A stretch of DNA of 64,000 nt from Symbiodinium natans (Eukaryota; Sar; Dinophyceae; Suessiales; Symbiodiniaceae), in the NCBI GenBank assembly GCA_905221605.1, contig CAJNDS010000045.1, forward strand, positions 124,001 to 188,000, in the 5' to 3' direction. Below, in pieces: positions 1 to 9,411 of the stretch (positions within the stretch are counted from its first letter, which is position 1; every line of letters begins with the position of its first letter). Position numbers and translations under genes: made by a program. The notes below the pieces were generated by a model that saw only the letters and a list, made by a program, of their open reading frames with translations, was not told the DNA's origin and searched no databases.

Positions 1-16
1 ATCTTACACTCTAGAA

Positions 17-72
17 ACCCTAAACCCTAAACCCTAAACCCTAAACCCTAAACCCTAAATCCTATAAACCCT
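17..72 (-). repeat. Interstitial telomeric array, CCCTAAA orientation
   Basis: About six CCCTAAA units, the last with changed bases. The C-rich strand faces the following unique island (85-172). I do not read it as a chromosome end because the same array type recurs throughout the window in both orientations. Confidence 0.95.
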
Positions 73-84
73 AAACCCTACGAG

Positions 85-172
85 GAGCTCTACATCGTCT
101 GCTCCTGGGACTGGGATGAAGGCCAGCGGCCTTTGAGTTGGGCCCTGGACTCTTGGGTTCCCCCTCTGTACA
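85..172 (+). CDS. Exon-like island, unidentified protein
   Basis: An 88-nt unique island lies between a CCCTAAA array and a TTTAGGG array, the arrangement seen around the exons of the gene at 9.35-31.6 kb. After an AG at 83-84 it is open in one frame and reads ELYIVCSWDWDEG near its start. It ends in a cag just before the TTTAGGG array. I do not recognise the protein. It could be a chance open frame, so treat it as a candidate internal exon. Confidence 0.35.
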
Positions 173-268
173 GGTTTAGGGTTTAGGGTTTAGGGTTTAG
201 GGTTTAGGGTTTAGGGTTTAGGGTTTAGGGTTTAGGGTTTAGGGTTTAGGGTTTAGGGTTTAGGGTTT
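171..268 (+). repeat. Interstitial telomeric array, TTTAGGG orientation
   Basis: About thirteen near-perfect TTTAGGG units directly follow the exon-like island. With the array at 17-72 it forms an inverted pair around the island. Confidence 0.97.
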
Positions 269-984
269 GCTGATGGGGCGTAGATGCTGTGAAGGTTAGG
301 TTTTGGGACAAGCTCGAACGAAGAGCAGCTTTGGCCCGATTGGGAAAGGCCATCTAACACTTTCTCCCACCCCACGCCGTCCGAGGCGGCAAAGCCACCC
401 GAACCTATTCCTTTTAGGGTTTAGGCGGCCTAAACTCAAGCCAACTGCTTACTTTCCATAAAACTTCTTCATTCCGTCACGGTGGTCGCCAGCCTGGTTC
501 AAAATGAAGGTTCACCAAAAAAAAGGCAAAAGGCAAGCCTCCACAGGCCCAGGTGGAGAAGGCCCACAGATGAGACAGGGGCCCGTGAGGGCAAGAGGCC
601 CAGCAGGCCAGGAGGGCCTAGCGGGGCAGGGGGGGGGGGGGGGGGCCGAGGAAGGTCTGGGCCCACCCACAGAAAGCCCAAAACAGGTGAGTTTAAAATG
701 GCCTAGGGGGGGCCCAGTAGGCCCAGGGCGGCTCAGGGGGGCCCAGGGAAAACTGCAGCGTTTCCTGCAAGGATATCTCAAAGTCGCTTCGTGCAGGATT
801 GTTCCACATATGTTCTCGTACTTGCAAGCCCCCAAGTCCTCTTAGTAGGCTATAGGCAGAGTTATAGACTATCGGCAGACTTAGAATTGAGGTTATAAGT
901 ACCCAATATAAACCTCCAAGTCACCCCCAAACCCTACACCCTAAACCCCAAACACCTCGGCTGCTCATGACCTCCCAGACACAG

Positions 985-1034
985 GCGAGCTCCTCGCCAA
1001 TGATCTGAAAAACCGCCACTCACACGAGGCATTC
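985..1034 (+). CDS. Exon-like island, unidentified protein
   Basis: A 50-nt stretch between an AG (983-984) and a gtaggg donor-like sequence. It reads ELLANDLKNRHSHEAF in one frame. Degenerate CCCTAAA repeats precede it and TTTAGGG/GGGGTTT repeats follow. Function not recognised. Confidence 0.35.
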
Positions 1035-1386
1035 GTAGGGCTTCGGATTTAGGGTTTGGGGTTTGGGGTTTGCGGTTTGGGGGTTCAGGGTTTAGGGTCT
1101 AGGGGTTTCGCCCATTCTTTGTCGAGACAGAGGCTTAGAGGTGCACGGTAAACTTAGACCATGGTCTCATCTTGTGTGCCAAGTAGAGGGCTGCGCATTT
1201 CCACAAGGGGCCCCGAAGGACCGTGGGTTTAGGTCTACGGCTTTTGAGGACCCTACAGCCTATACCCTAACCCCTCAATTCTATTCCCTAAACTAACCCC
1301 AAAACCTAAACCCTAAACCCTGAACCATGCAAATTTACACCCTGAAGCCCAAAGGCCCTTGAACACCCCCCCCCCCCCCCCCCCAG

Positions 1387-1420
1387 CTCTTCGACACAGG
1401 CCTTTTTGGCGACCTCGCAA
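1387..1420 (+). CDS. Exon-like mini-island, unidentified protein
   Basis: A 34-nt island between cccag and gtgaaa that reads LFDTGLFGDLA. Degenerate CCCTAAA and a C tract lie upstream; degenerate TTTAGGG lies downstream. It is too short to assign and is listed because it repeats the exon-island pattern. Confidence 0.25.
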
Positions 1421-1730
1421 GTGAAACCTGATGTTCAGGGTTGAGGGTTTAGGATTTAGGGCTGAGAATCGAGCTATTATTTTATGGTGTAGGGAGTAGG
1501 GTTTAGGGTAGTTTCGTGTTTTTTCAAGATGTAGGGGCAAGAAGCACCAAGTCCGTCATCCTGAACCCCACGCCCGGAACCCCAAACCAAGCTACTATGA
1601 ATGCAAAGCACCGTCAACCCTAAGCCCTACTTGGAGGTTCAGGGTACCTGTAATCCGAATCACAACTGCACTTATGCGGGTTCCGACGTCCGCTTGGGGT
1701 GGAAAGCCGCAACCTTGCAAGGGCGGCTTT

Positions 1731-1805
1731 AGGGTTTAGGGTTTTGGGTTTAGGGTTTAGGGTTTAGGGTTTAGGGTTTAGGTTTAGGGTTAGGGTTTAG
1801 GGTTG
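1731..1805 (+). repeat. Interstitial telomeric array, TTTAGGG orientation
   Basis: About ten TTTAGGG units with a few one-base variants. Confidence 0.93.
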
Positions 1806-2103
1806 GTTTGACTCAGTGACGAGCCCCCAAAGCCCCAACCCTGAACCCCGCGCCCATATGATCCCCTTCAACCCTGCAACCACTGAACTCTGAAACCTGC
1901 CTCAAGCCAGGAAACCCCACAACGTGAAGCCCGAAACCCTGCGAACCGTACACTCCAAGAAATGGCGCCCAAGCAAGCAGTTTTTGCTTGAAGGTTCATG
2001 GGTAGCTACAAGCAGAGAGACGAGTAAACCAAATAAACGCTTCCAAACCATGGAACTTGTACCTTCAGCTGCCCCACGAAGAGCCGTAAACCCAACTCTA
2101 CAC

Positions 2104-2345
2104 CCAAATCCCTAAACCCCAAACCCTAAACCCCAGACCCTAAACCCCAAACCCTAATCCTAAACCCTAAACCCTAAACCCTAAAACCTCCAAGCATGCT
2201 AGGAGAAGCCAATCTACAAACCACCTCCAGGCCTCCTTGCTTTGTGTCAAAGTAATTCTGGGATCGGTGGGGTTTAGGGTTTAGGGTTTAGGGATTAGGG
2301 TTTAGGGTTTAGGGTTTAGGGTTTAGAGCTTAGGGTTTAGGGTTT
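2104..2345. repeat. Inverted pair of telomeric arrays
   Basis: CCCTAAA-type units at 2104-2190 and TTTAGGG units at about 2271-2345 flank an 80-nt unique island. I could not assign a convincing reading frame to that island. Confidence 0.9.
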
Positions 2346-2486
2346 CAGGACTTTTTGGGGGGTTTACATCACGCTGCTAGTCAGACTTGTAGAGGCCCAT
2401 TTCAGGGTAGCTCCCATCATATCACCCCTTGCCCGTTACGACCGTAAACCCTATGCCCAAGTGACCCACCTGTAGCCATCCTATCC

Positions 2487-2574
2487 CCCAAAGGGTCCTC
2501 AGTACCTTTACGGGCATAATAGTAGTTCCTGTTATAGAAACCCTACTTTCTACTGTGTAGGTACTACGGACAAG
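2487..2574. mobile_element. Partial MITE, CCCAAAGGGTCC family
   Basis: Begins with CCCAAAGGGTCCTCAGTACC and contains the GAAACCCTACTTTC core that appears in inverse form in the full copies at 5975-6084 and 26835-26944. The distal terminal repeat is missing or diverged. Confidence 0.5.
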
Positions 2575-3129
2575 CCTAGTTTAAAGGCATCCCCAGTGGG
2601 ACCTCCCTTCCAGATAACGTTCAGGGTTTCGGGTTTAGGGTTCAGGCTTCGGGGTTTTTCGCCCAAAAACCCAAAGGTGCTCTCGTGAGTGGGGCACTTG
2701 AGCCCTTCAGCTTTTTTGGGGGGTTTAGGGTTTAGGGTTTCAGGTAGTAAGCCCGAAACCCTGAGCCCTCAACCCTAAACCCTTTGTTGGCAACCCTTTG
2801 TTGATCCTTACGCTAAAGTACTCTGGAACCGGAAACCCTAAACCCCAACCCCCAAACCCAACGAGGTTTCAGGGAGCTACTGTATCGTGTGAAGCAGGTC
2901 AGCGCTAGCACCAGGGAGTTGAGGGTTGAGGGTTTAGGGTTAGGGTTCCAGCCTAAGCACTACACCGCCGTACTCGCCTCGAACTTAATTCAGCGAGGTT
3001 GAAAAAAGCTCGAAAAGCCAATCCCACGGTTTGGGGCTTGTGTTCTTACATAGCTTGTTTCGGACTTTGCTGAGGCTTCGAGCTTTTTGGGTTTAGGGTT
3101 TAGGGTTCAGGGTTTAGGGTTTAGGGTTT

Positions 3130-3690
3130 AGATTTTAGGTTTTGCATGTTAGCGTCTTCGTTCAGAGGCGCCGTGTAACATAAGTTCCTTATCTCACGCC
3201 ACTGGCACATTCCTTGGCCCACACAGCGTTGCTTGCATTGCTCGGACGACGATGACAATCCAAAACACATCTCTTCTGAGCACCTTGTCCCGGAATCACT
3301 CCAAGCATCTCCTCAATTCTTGATTACTGGGTCAGCCTTTATGTCGTAGGGCGTTCAGTACTAATATCCCCGAAAGGACATCCGCGAAGTACACTCACCA
3401 ATTTTGTTCAGGAACCAAAATCTGCACAAACCAATAGCAGCACACAATCGCAGCAATATACACCTTGCCTCATATTGGTACCTGGACCCTTGGCGGAGAA
3501 GGGGCTCCTACAAGCGCAAGTCGCTGGAGCAACCGCCGCAGCACCAAGTAGCTGGGACAGCAAATGTGGGGTCGGGCTTCAGGTTGTGCAGCATGCGGTG
3601 CTGAAGCTTTTGCGGTGCTTAAGTTTGAGGGGTAAATGCGTGGGGTTTGAGAGTTGTTGTGTAAGGCTTCGAGCTTTTGTTCGAAAACCC
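3130..3690. other. Unique stretch without a resolved gene
   Basis: About 560 nt free of telomeric repeats. An open frame at 3475-3693 starts with MVPGPLAEKG but has no recognisable domain or splice context, and the surrounding frames are closed. Nothing firmer can be supported. Confidence 0.4.
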
Positions 3691-4035
3691 TGAACCCTAT
3701 ACCCTTAACCCTAACCCTAGACCCTAGACCCTAAAACCTAAACCCTAAACCCTACCCTAAACCCTAAACAGCACTGAGAGCCTTAGGCGTCTACAGGGGT
3801 TCCGGTTGGGCTTCAGGTCCTTGGCGTGGAGGACGCGGGATCTAGAATCTAAGCACTCCAGAGGTTTGGGGTTCAAAGTTCAGGGTTTAGGGTTTAGGGT
3901 ATACGATTTAGGAGGACTAGGGTTAAGGATTTGTACAGGAAGATGAGAGTGCAAACTTTGGGAGTGTCAGGGGCTGGGTTCGTTTGTAGTGTGAACGGGT
4001 GGGGCTCGCAGGTCTACGCCTCACTCTTGCTGTGG

Positions 4036-4105
4036 TTTAGGGTTCAGGGTTTAGGGTTTAGGGTTTAGGGTTCAGGGTTCAGGGTTTAGGGTTTAGGGTT
4101 TAGGG
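4036..4105 (+). repeat. Interstitial telomeric array, TTTAGGG orientation
   Basis: About nine TTTAGGG/TTCAGGG units. A GGGGTTT-type variant array follows at about 4225-4310. Confidence 0.93.
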
Positions 4106-4415
4106 CTACTAGACCGGTTGCTCCCCGGCCCCCGAAACCCTCTGCCCGAAACCTTGAAACCCAGGGAACCCTAAACATCAACCCTAAAACCCTGGGCTCG
4201 AAGCCCTGGCACTGTTGTTTGTTGTAGGGTTTAGGGTTTAGGGTTGGGGTTTGGGGTTTGGGGTTTGGGGTTTGGGGTTTGGGGTTTGGGGTTTGGGGTT
4301 TAGGGTTTAGCTAGATCACCCTTTTCCGGTACTAAACCCGAAGACCAAAACATCCCAAGACTAGCGCCCTAGCTCACTAAACCCTACGTCCTTGAGCTTA
4401 GAACCCTACACTCTG

Positions 4416-4717
4416 AGGACCCTAACCCTAAACCCTAAACCCTAAACCCTAAACCCGAAACCCTAAACCCTAAACCCTAAACCCTAAACCCTAAACCTTA
4501 AACCCTAACCCTGGAAAGCCCCTGAAAGTTTGTTCATTGACGCTCCGAGGCCATGACGAAGGCGCCCTGGCGACTCGGCCGGTTGGCCATGGGCATCTTG
4601 GCTCAGGGTTTAGGGTTTAGGGTTTAGGGTTTAGGGTTTAGGGTTTAGGGTTTAGGGTTTAGGGTTTAGAGTTTAGGGTTTAGGGTTTAGGGTTTAGGGT
4701 TTAGGGTTTAGGGTTCA
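4416..4717. repeat. Inverted pair of telomeric arrays
   Basis: CCCTAAA units at about 4416-4512 and TTTAGGG units at about 4603-4717 flank a 90-nt GC-rich island. The island has two competing open frames, so no exon is called in it. Confidence 0.92.
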
Positions 4718-4859
4718 GGTGCGGGGAAAGTTTGGGATAAGGAGAAGTTTTGGAGGACCCTGGCTTGAGGGTCTTAGCGCAAATTTGCGTGTGAGTTTGG
4801 ATCCCTCGTGGTGCGGTTCCCTTCGAAGCCCCTTTAAACCAATACAGGATTTAGGGTTT

Positions 4860-5308
4860 AGTGTGTAGTAGGGTTTAGGGTTTAGGGTTTAGGGTTTAGG
4901 GTTTAGGGTTTAGGGTTTAGGGTTTAGGGTTTAGGGTTTAGGGATCCCCAGGTTATCCTTGCGTCTCGCTGCTAAGTCTTGATTCTAGCCCTAAGCGTTC
5001 ACGTACCTCAGTATATACTTGGGCCCCCAAAGTTCTATATAGGAAGTATGAAACCCTAAACCCTAAACCCTAAACCCTAAACCCTAAACCCTAAACCCTA
5101 AACCCTAAACCCTAAAGGTTTCTTTTGGCTCTTGCCTACGCTACTAGGGACAGCTAGGGCCTAGGGCCTAGGAAGCGCACTGGCGCCAGTGCTTCTCTTG
5201 TTTCTGGGGACTCAGGCTCCGGGGATTAGGTTTTTAAAGCCCTATAAACCCTAGCCCTAAACCCTAAACCCTAAACCCTAAACCTAAACCCTAAACCCTA
5301 AACCCTAC
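4860..5308. repeat. Cluster of telomeric arrays in opposite orientations
   Basis: TTTAGGG at about 4860-4945, CCCTAAA at 5050-5116 and CCCTAAA at about 5240-5308. A 20-nt near-perfect palindrome centred on CTGGCGCCAG sits at about 5173-5194 between the last two. Confidence 0.9.
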
Positions 5309-5974
5309 TGGTGCTTTGCTTGCATGAGATGGGCCTAGGGCTGATGAGATCTTGAGACCACGTGGACGGAGTGGATGTAGAACCCCTACACTGCAGACCA
5401 GTGGTTTAGGGGGTTTAGGGTTTAGGGTTTCGGGGATTTCGGGGCTCTATCCGCAAAAACACAGCAGGGTCTAGGATTTAGGGTCTAAAGGGTAAAGGGT
5501 TCACAGTACGTCGATCGGCTTTAAACCCCGAAAGCCCGAATCCTAAACAAGCCTTGAACTTGGGATGCTCCGCCTTTTGCTAAGAGCCCTTATTAGGGAT
5601 TCTAGTACAACCTGCTATAATCCCTATCAAGGACTGTTTGGAAAAAAGGGGGAACCTCCCAAACCCTAAACCCTAAACCCTAAACCCTAAACCCTAAACC
5701 CCTCAAAGAAGCCTCAGAAAGGCTCCTTGGGCACCGCAGCCCCTTGCAAGCAGAATCCGGGGCAATGCGACGGCGGATTGTGCAGTTCAGGATTTTGGTT
5801 TAGGGGTTAGGGTTTAGGGCTAGGGTTTAGGTTGTTTTTTTGTGTGTAGGAATTTGGGTGTAGGTTTGTACGTATCATGTCGATGTGTCTTATTCTCATT
5901 ATTCGCGTTTAGGGCTGATAGGATCCTTGGCTTGCCTTACTTTTTGAGGAGGTGGGGGGTGGGGTTTGTTGTTT

Positions 5975-6084
5975 CCCAAAGGGTTTTAAGTACCTACATA
6001 GTAGAAAGTAGGGCTTTCTACTATACGAATTACAACTATGGTTTGGGTAAGTGTCCCCCATATGGGTACTTAGGACCCTTTGGG
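5975..6084. mobile_element. MITE, CCCAAAGGGTCC family, full-length copy
   Basis: A 110-bp element with terminal inverted repeats, CCCAAAGGGTTTTAAGTACC at the left and its near-complement ending CCTTTGGG at the right. A copy of the same length lies at 26835-26944. The core carries GAAAGTAGGG followed by its inverse. No coding capacity. Confidence 0.75.
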
Positions 6085-6696
6085 TTTGGGTTTAAAGATC
6101 ACTGGCTAGAGCTTGGCGTGTTAGGCGGAAGAGCAAGGGCTTGGTTTGGGGTTTGGGGTTTGGGGTTTAGGGTTTAGGGGTCGTCTTGTTTCACGTTGAT
6201 TTCCGGGTTCCTCTTAGTCTTCTGAATGGCAGCTGCAACGTGTATGCAAGAGGTGGCTTGTTTCCGCAGTTGTTGAGAGAAAAGGTCCTACGTAGACCCG
6301 ATATCCTAAATGGGTGTCGACCTCAATCATGGGCCTTCTTCTGGTAGTTTTGTTTTTGCATATATAGACTACAGCTCCATACCGTAGATTTACATCAGCA
6401 CTCGCACTGAGTTGACCAGCTTTCTGCAGCCACCCTAACCCAATCCTCATCCTCCAAGACGTAGAGCTCGGCTCAAGAATTTTGTGGTTTCGGGGGGCTT
6501 TTAGGGTTAAGGCTGATAAGGATTCCCAAAGCTCTACAGGCCCTAAAGCTCAGGTGTATCCGGGTGTCGACAGTTCCACGCAGCTAGAGCCCTGTAACCC
6601 CTGAGCCTTAAACCCCAAACCCTATAAACCTTAAGCCCTGGAAGCCCTACTTGCTGAGCCAATAGGCTTGCGGTTTCTCCTGGGTTTCCTTGCAGG

Positions 6697-7640
6697 CATT
6701 TCAAGATTAACCTGCTCGCAGACCTGCCGCGAATCCACGGGCTCGACGAGAAGCTGTCGAAGGTGGACGGGGAGTACAAGCAGGCTAGGGAACGCTCGAG
6801 TGGTCGAGTGGTCGCTGGCCTTGATGAAGCAAGCGCCCCCCTTTGACAGGCAGCCGATGTGCTGGAGCTGTACAATGAAGCAGACAGCAAAGGCGGCTCC
6901 GGGCGTCCGCTTCCGGCAGGGCTTCTACCCAAAGCCAAGGTAGAGGAGGAGGAGTGCCTGCGCCTCGCAAAACTCCGCCAGAATCTCCGCGACCGTCTGA
7001 GAATCGAGTGCTGCAAGGGGGGCGGCCCGGACGTCATCCCCGACACCGAGCTCCATCCTCTCGCTCGGAGCGCCCGCAAGCCAGCGCAGAGCAGTGGTTT
7101 TTGGACTAGGCGCGGCCAGCGTACGGCTCCTGACTCGTGCAATGCGGGACAGGAATGCCCGGTCTTCAAACGGCACGCGACACAGGATGGCCTCGACTCA
7201 GAAGCTTTCCTACGAGCCATGCTCTCGGAGGGCCCCTTCACCCCTATGCCAGCCTGAATGAGCTGACAAAGCTCTTTGGCTGCGACGTGCCGGAAGACTA
7301 CCCCCTGCCGCCCCTCCCGAAGCCACGCAAGTCGAAGAACACATGTGGCCCGACCTGTGCTTTCAAACACAAGGGGTGTAAGCGTGGGCGCGACTGCCGC
7401 TTGCGGAAGTCCCTCTGCTTGGAGCCCTCATCCCAGAGCTGGCAGAGGACTTCATTGGCCCATTCCAGAAGCACATCATGTATGGAGGTCACCCGCCGGC
7501 CAAGCGCCGCAAGACCCTGGAGGAGCATTGGAGGAAGGTTTGGCATGGGCAGAGTGGCAGAGGCAGCAGGCTGGGCAGGTGGGGCAAGATGGGGCACAGG
7601 AGGAGAAGGAGGAGGAGAAGGAGAAGGCGGAGGACGAGTA
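6697..7640 (+). pseudogene. Broken gene with cysteine-rich zinc-finger-like motif
   Basis: Protein-like sequence runs on the plus strand but changes frame twice. The first part (about 6697-7235) begins after a cttgcag acceptor-like site with INLLADLPRIHGLDEKL. It is cut by an in-frame TGA at 6844-6846 and continues through VEEEECLRLAKLRQNLRDRL. A second frame (about 7236-7415) carries a Cys cluster, CGPTCAFKHKGCKRGRDC. A third frame (7421-7640) reads IPELAEDFIGPFQKHIMYGG and ends in an Arg-rich tail before a stop. The second shift leaves too little room for an intron. A C-x3-C...GC-x5-C pattern of this kind is, to my knowledge, common in dinoflagellate proteins. I infer a decayed copy; unrecognised introns or assembly errors are the alternatives. 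Confidence 0.55.
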
Positions 7641-7734
7641 GGGTGTGAGAGAGCTGCACGTGCTGGTTGCGGCGTGGATAGAAGCTGTAAATTATGATCA
7701 TGTGCAAGCCTCATTGATTTTTTTGTAGCACCAG

Positions 7735-9240
7735 CGAGCACGAATTATACACCCAGAAGATATTATATTATACGGTCATACGGGAAGAGAAAACACTAAT
7801 AATTGCAATCTCGGGAAAATACGGTCGCTCTTGGAATCCAGCTCACGGGACGCAGAGAAAGAACTAATGATTGAACGAAGTTAGGATATTGATATTAGCG
7901 AAAAGAACCTCTTTAGTTCGTGTATTCATGCATCACGCGTGAAACGAGAAAAAGGCGCGTGCATGATTACGAAATTAGAAAATGAAATCGTTTGTGTCAC
8001 TCACTCCGTTCCTCATAAAATACGTTCGTTTCACTCTCTGAAAAATAATACGAACTAAAATACTAAATCCTGTTCATATGAAGATAAACGCAATAAAGTC
8101 CTTATAATGTTGGGTGCGTGTGTAAACGAAACAAAACCCCCCAAAACTAGTCCTCTTTTTACTCACTTTAACTACAGCATTTATTGTCTTTTATCCGCGG
8201 GCTCTTCATTTATCTTATTGTGCCCGTGTGCACGCGCAAAATACAGATTATAAGCAGTGAAAGAGGTAAGTGACCAAGAAGAATGGAATTCACGATCATA
8301 TTATTGGTGCGCTAAGAGCCCTTATTATAATAATATTACACCTTAGGACTTTTCCCTGAATAATTTTATGATCAACAGATACACGCAAGAAAGATAGGCA
8401 TAAGTGCCCAAGTTAATAGTGTTTAATGACTTCTTTTCACCTACAAAAACCTCTTATGATGAAATGATTGAGCGTTTGGGTGGTTCGTATATTTCTTTAG
8501 TAAGTGGGTCCCATTCATCAGTTCCCCCGTGTTCGCGTGACATCGTTCATTGGTGGATTACATGTGCTCACTTAATACGTGCATTATATGGATGCGTGCA
8601 AAAGGACACAATAAATTTGAAATGTAAATCTGCGGGCTCGTTAAAATGTGAAAATTAAGAGAATTATGAGCCCGTGAGCAATAAACTTAATGAATAAACT
8701 AAATGTGAAGAAGCAAATAATAAATCCTGGCGAGTTCTTGGAATTGCTGTAGAATATGGGCTTTTCTCCCTTACAATTAGATTTCTGTTGTTCACTCCTT
8801 TCATTCGTTTCACGCTTTCACTATTAAGTTTACGCGCTACACCTATACTATAATTGTCACAGAGTTCATTTATTAGTGTATTAGCGTAGCGCCCGTTAAG
8901 AAGTCCAAAAACTGGGTAAAAGAGCACATTAATGCCAATCTGAATAAAATAAACGAAAGTGTGAACGGATTAGCTGAATTATAATGTGTGCACTAATGCC
9001 CATTTAAATCGTGAATCATTTGCACCTTATTTTATCGTGTGAAGAGAACACGCATGAAAGCAAAAATAAAGGAAAAGGAAGTCATGTTACGTCCAAAACC
9101 TTGTGATGAAAGGAATGAGTGATAGACGCAAGAAAGAAGCCCACAGAAACGATATCATGTTCTAGCGAGTTTACTAAAAGTGCATGCGAATGCAATTATA
9201 ATGCATGCGGTTCGTAAGTTAGTTCGTATGTTGTGTTAAT
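7735..9240. other. AT-rich island free of telomeric repeats
   Basis: About 1.5 kb markedly richer in A+T than its surroundings, with no TTTAGGG units and recurring cgtgtgcacgcg/gcgtgaaacg-like words. An open frame at 8404-8658 begins PKLIVFNDFFSPTK but no family could be assigned. Its origin is unknown: a transposon remnant, organelle-derived DNA or simply a different isochore. A similar composition appears at 27.24-27.48 kb. Confidence 0.6.
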
Positions 9241-9352
9241 GCAGCAAGAAGAACATCTTGTCTTTGGGCCCTAAACCTTATACCGTAAACCTTAAACACC
9301 TAAAACCTTATCCCAAAACCTTAAATCCTAAACCCTAAACTGGCCCCGAAAG

Positions 9353-9411
9353 TGCAAGTTCGAAACCAAGGCAGTTGGGGGTGCTGGCGGCTACGTCATG
9401 TACAAGCAGAG
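9353..9411 (+). CDS. PTGES2: PTGES2-like exon 1 (first one recognised)
   Basis: Reads CKFETKAVGGAGGYVMYKQ. Preceded by CCCTAAA repeats and an AG; a GC donor (AG|GCCTTG) keeps phase with exon 2. The Gly/Ala-rich stretch could be part of an N-terminal membrane segment. Assignment to this gene rests on phase and position only. Confidence 0.45.

Noticed and set aside
1-72. The window starting at a chromosome end (true telomere)
   Set aside because: The array is short, degenerates after six units and is followed by many arrays in both orientations; nothing marks it as terminal.
4581-4605. Dinoflagellate spliced-leader relic (GCATCTTGGCTCAGG)
   Set aside because: Only about 11 of 14 positions agree with the remembered leader and no retro-copied gene follows.
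8404-8658. Possible BRCT-like domain in an 84-codon frame
   Set aside because: Only a vague L-GG pattern; lengths and conserved Trp do not fit convincingly.
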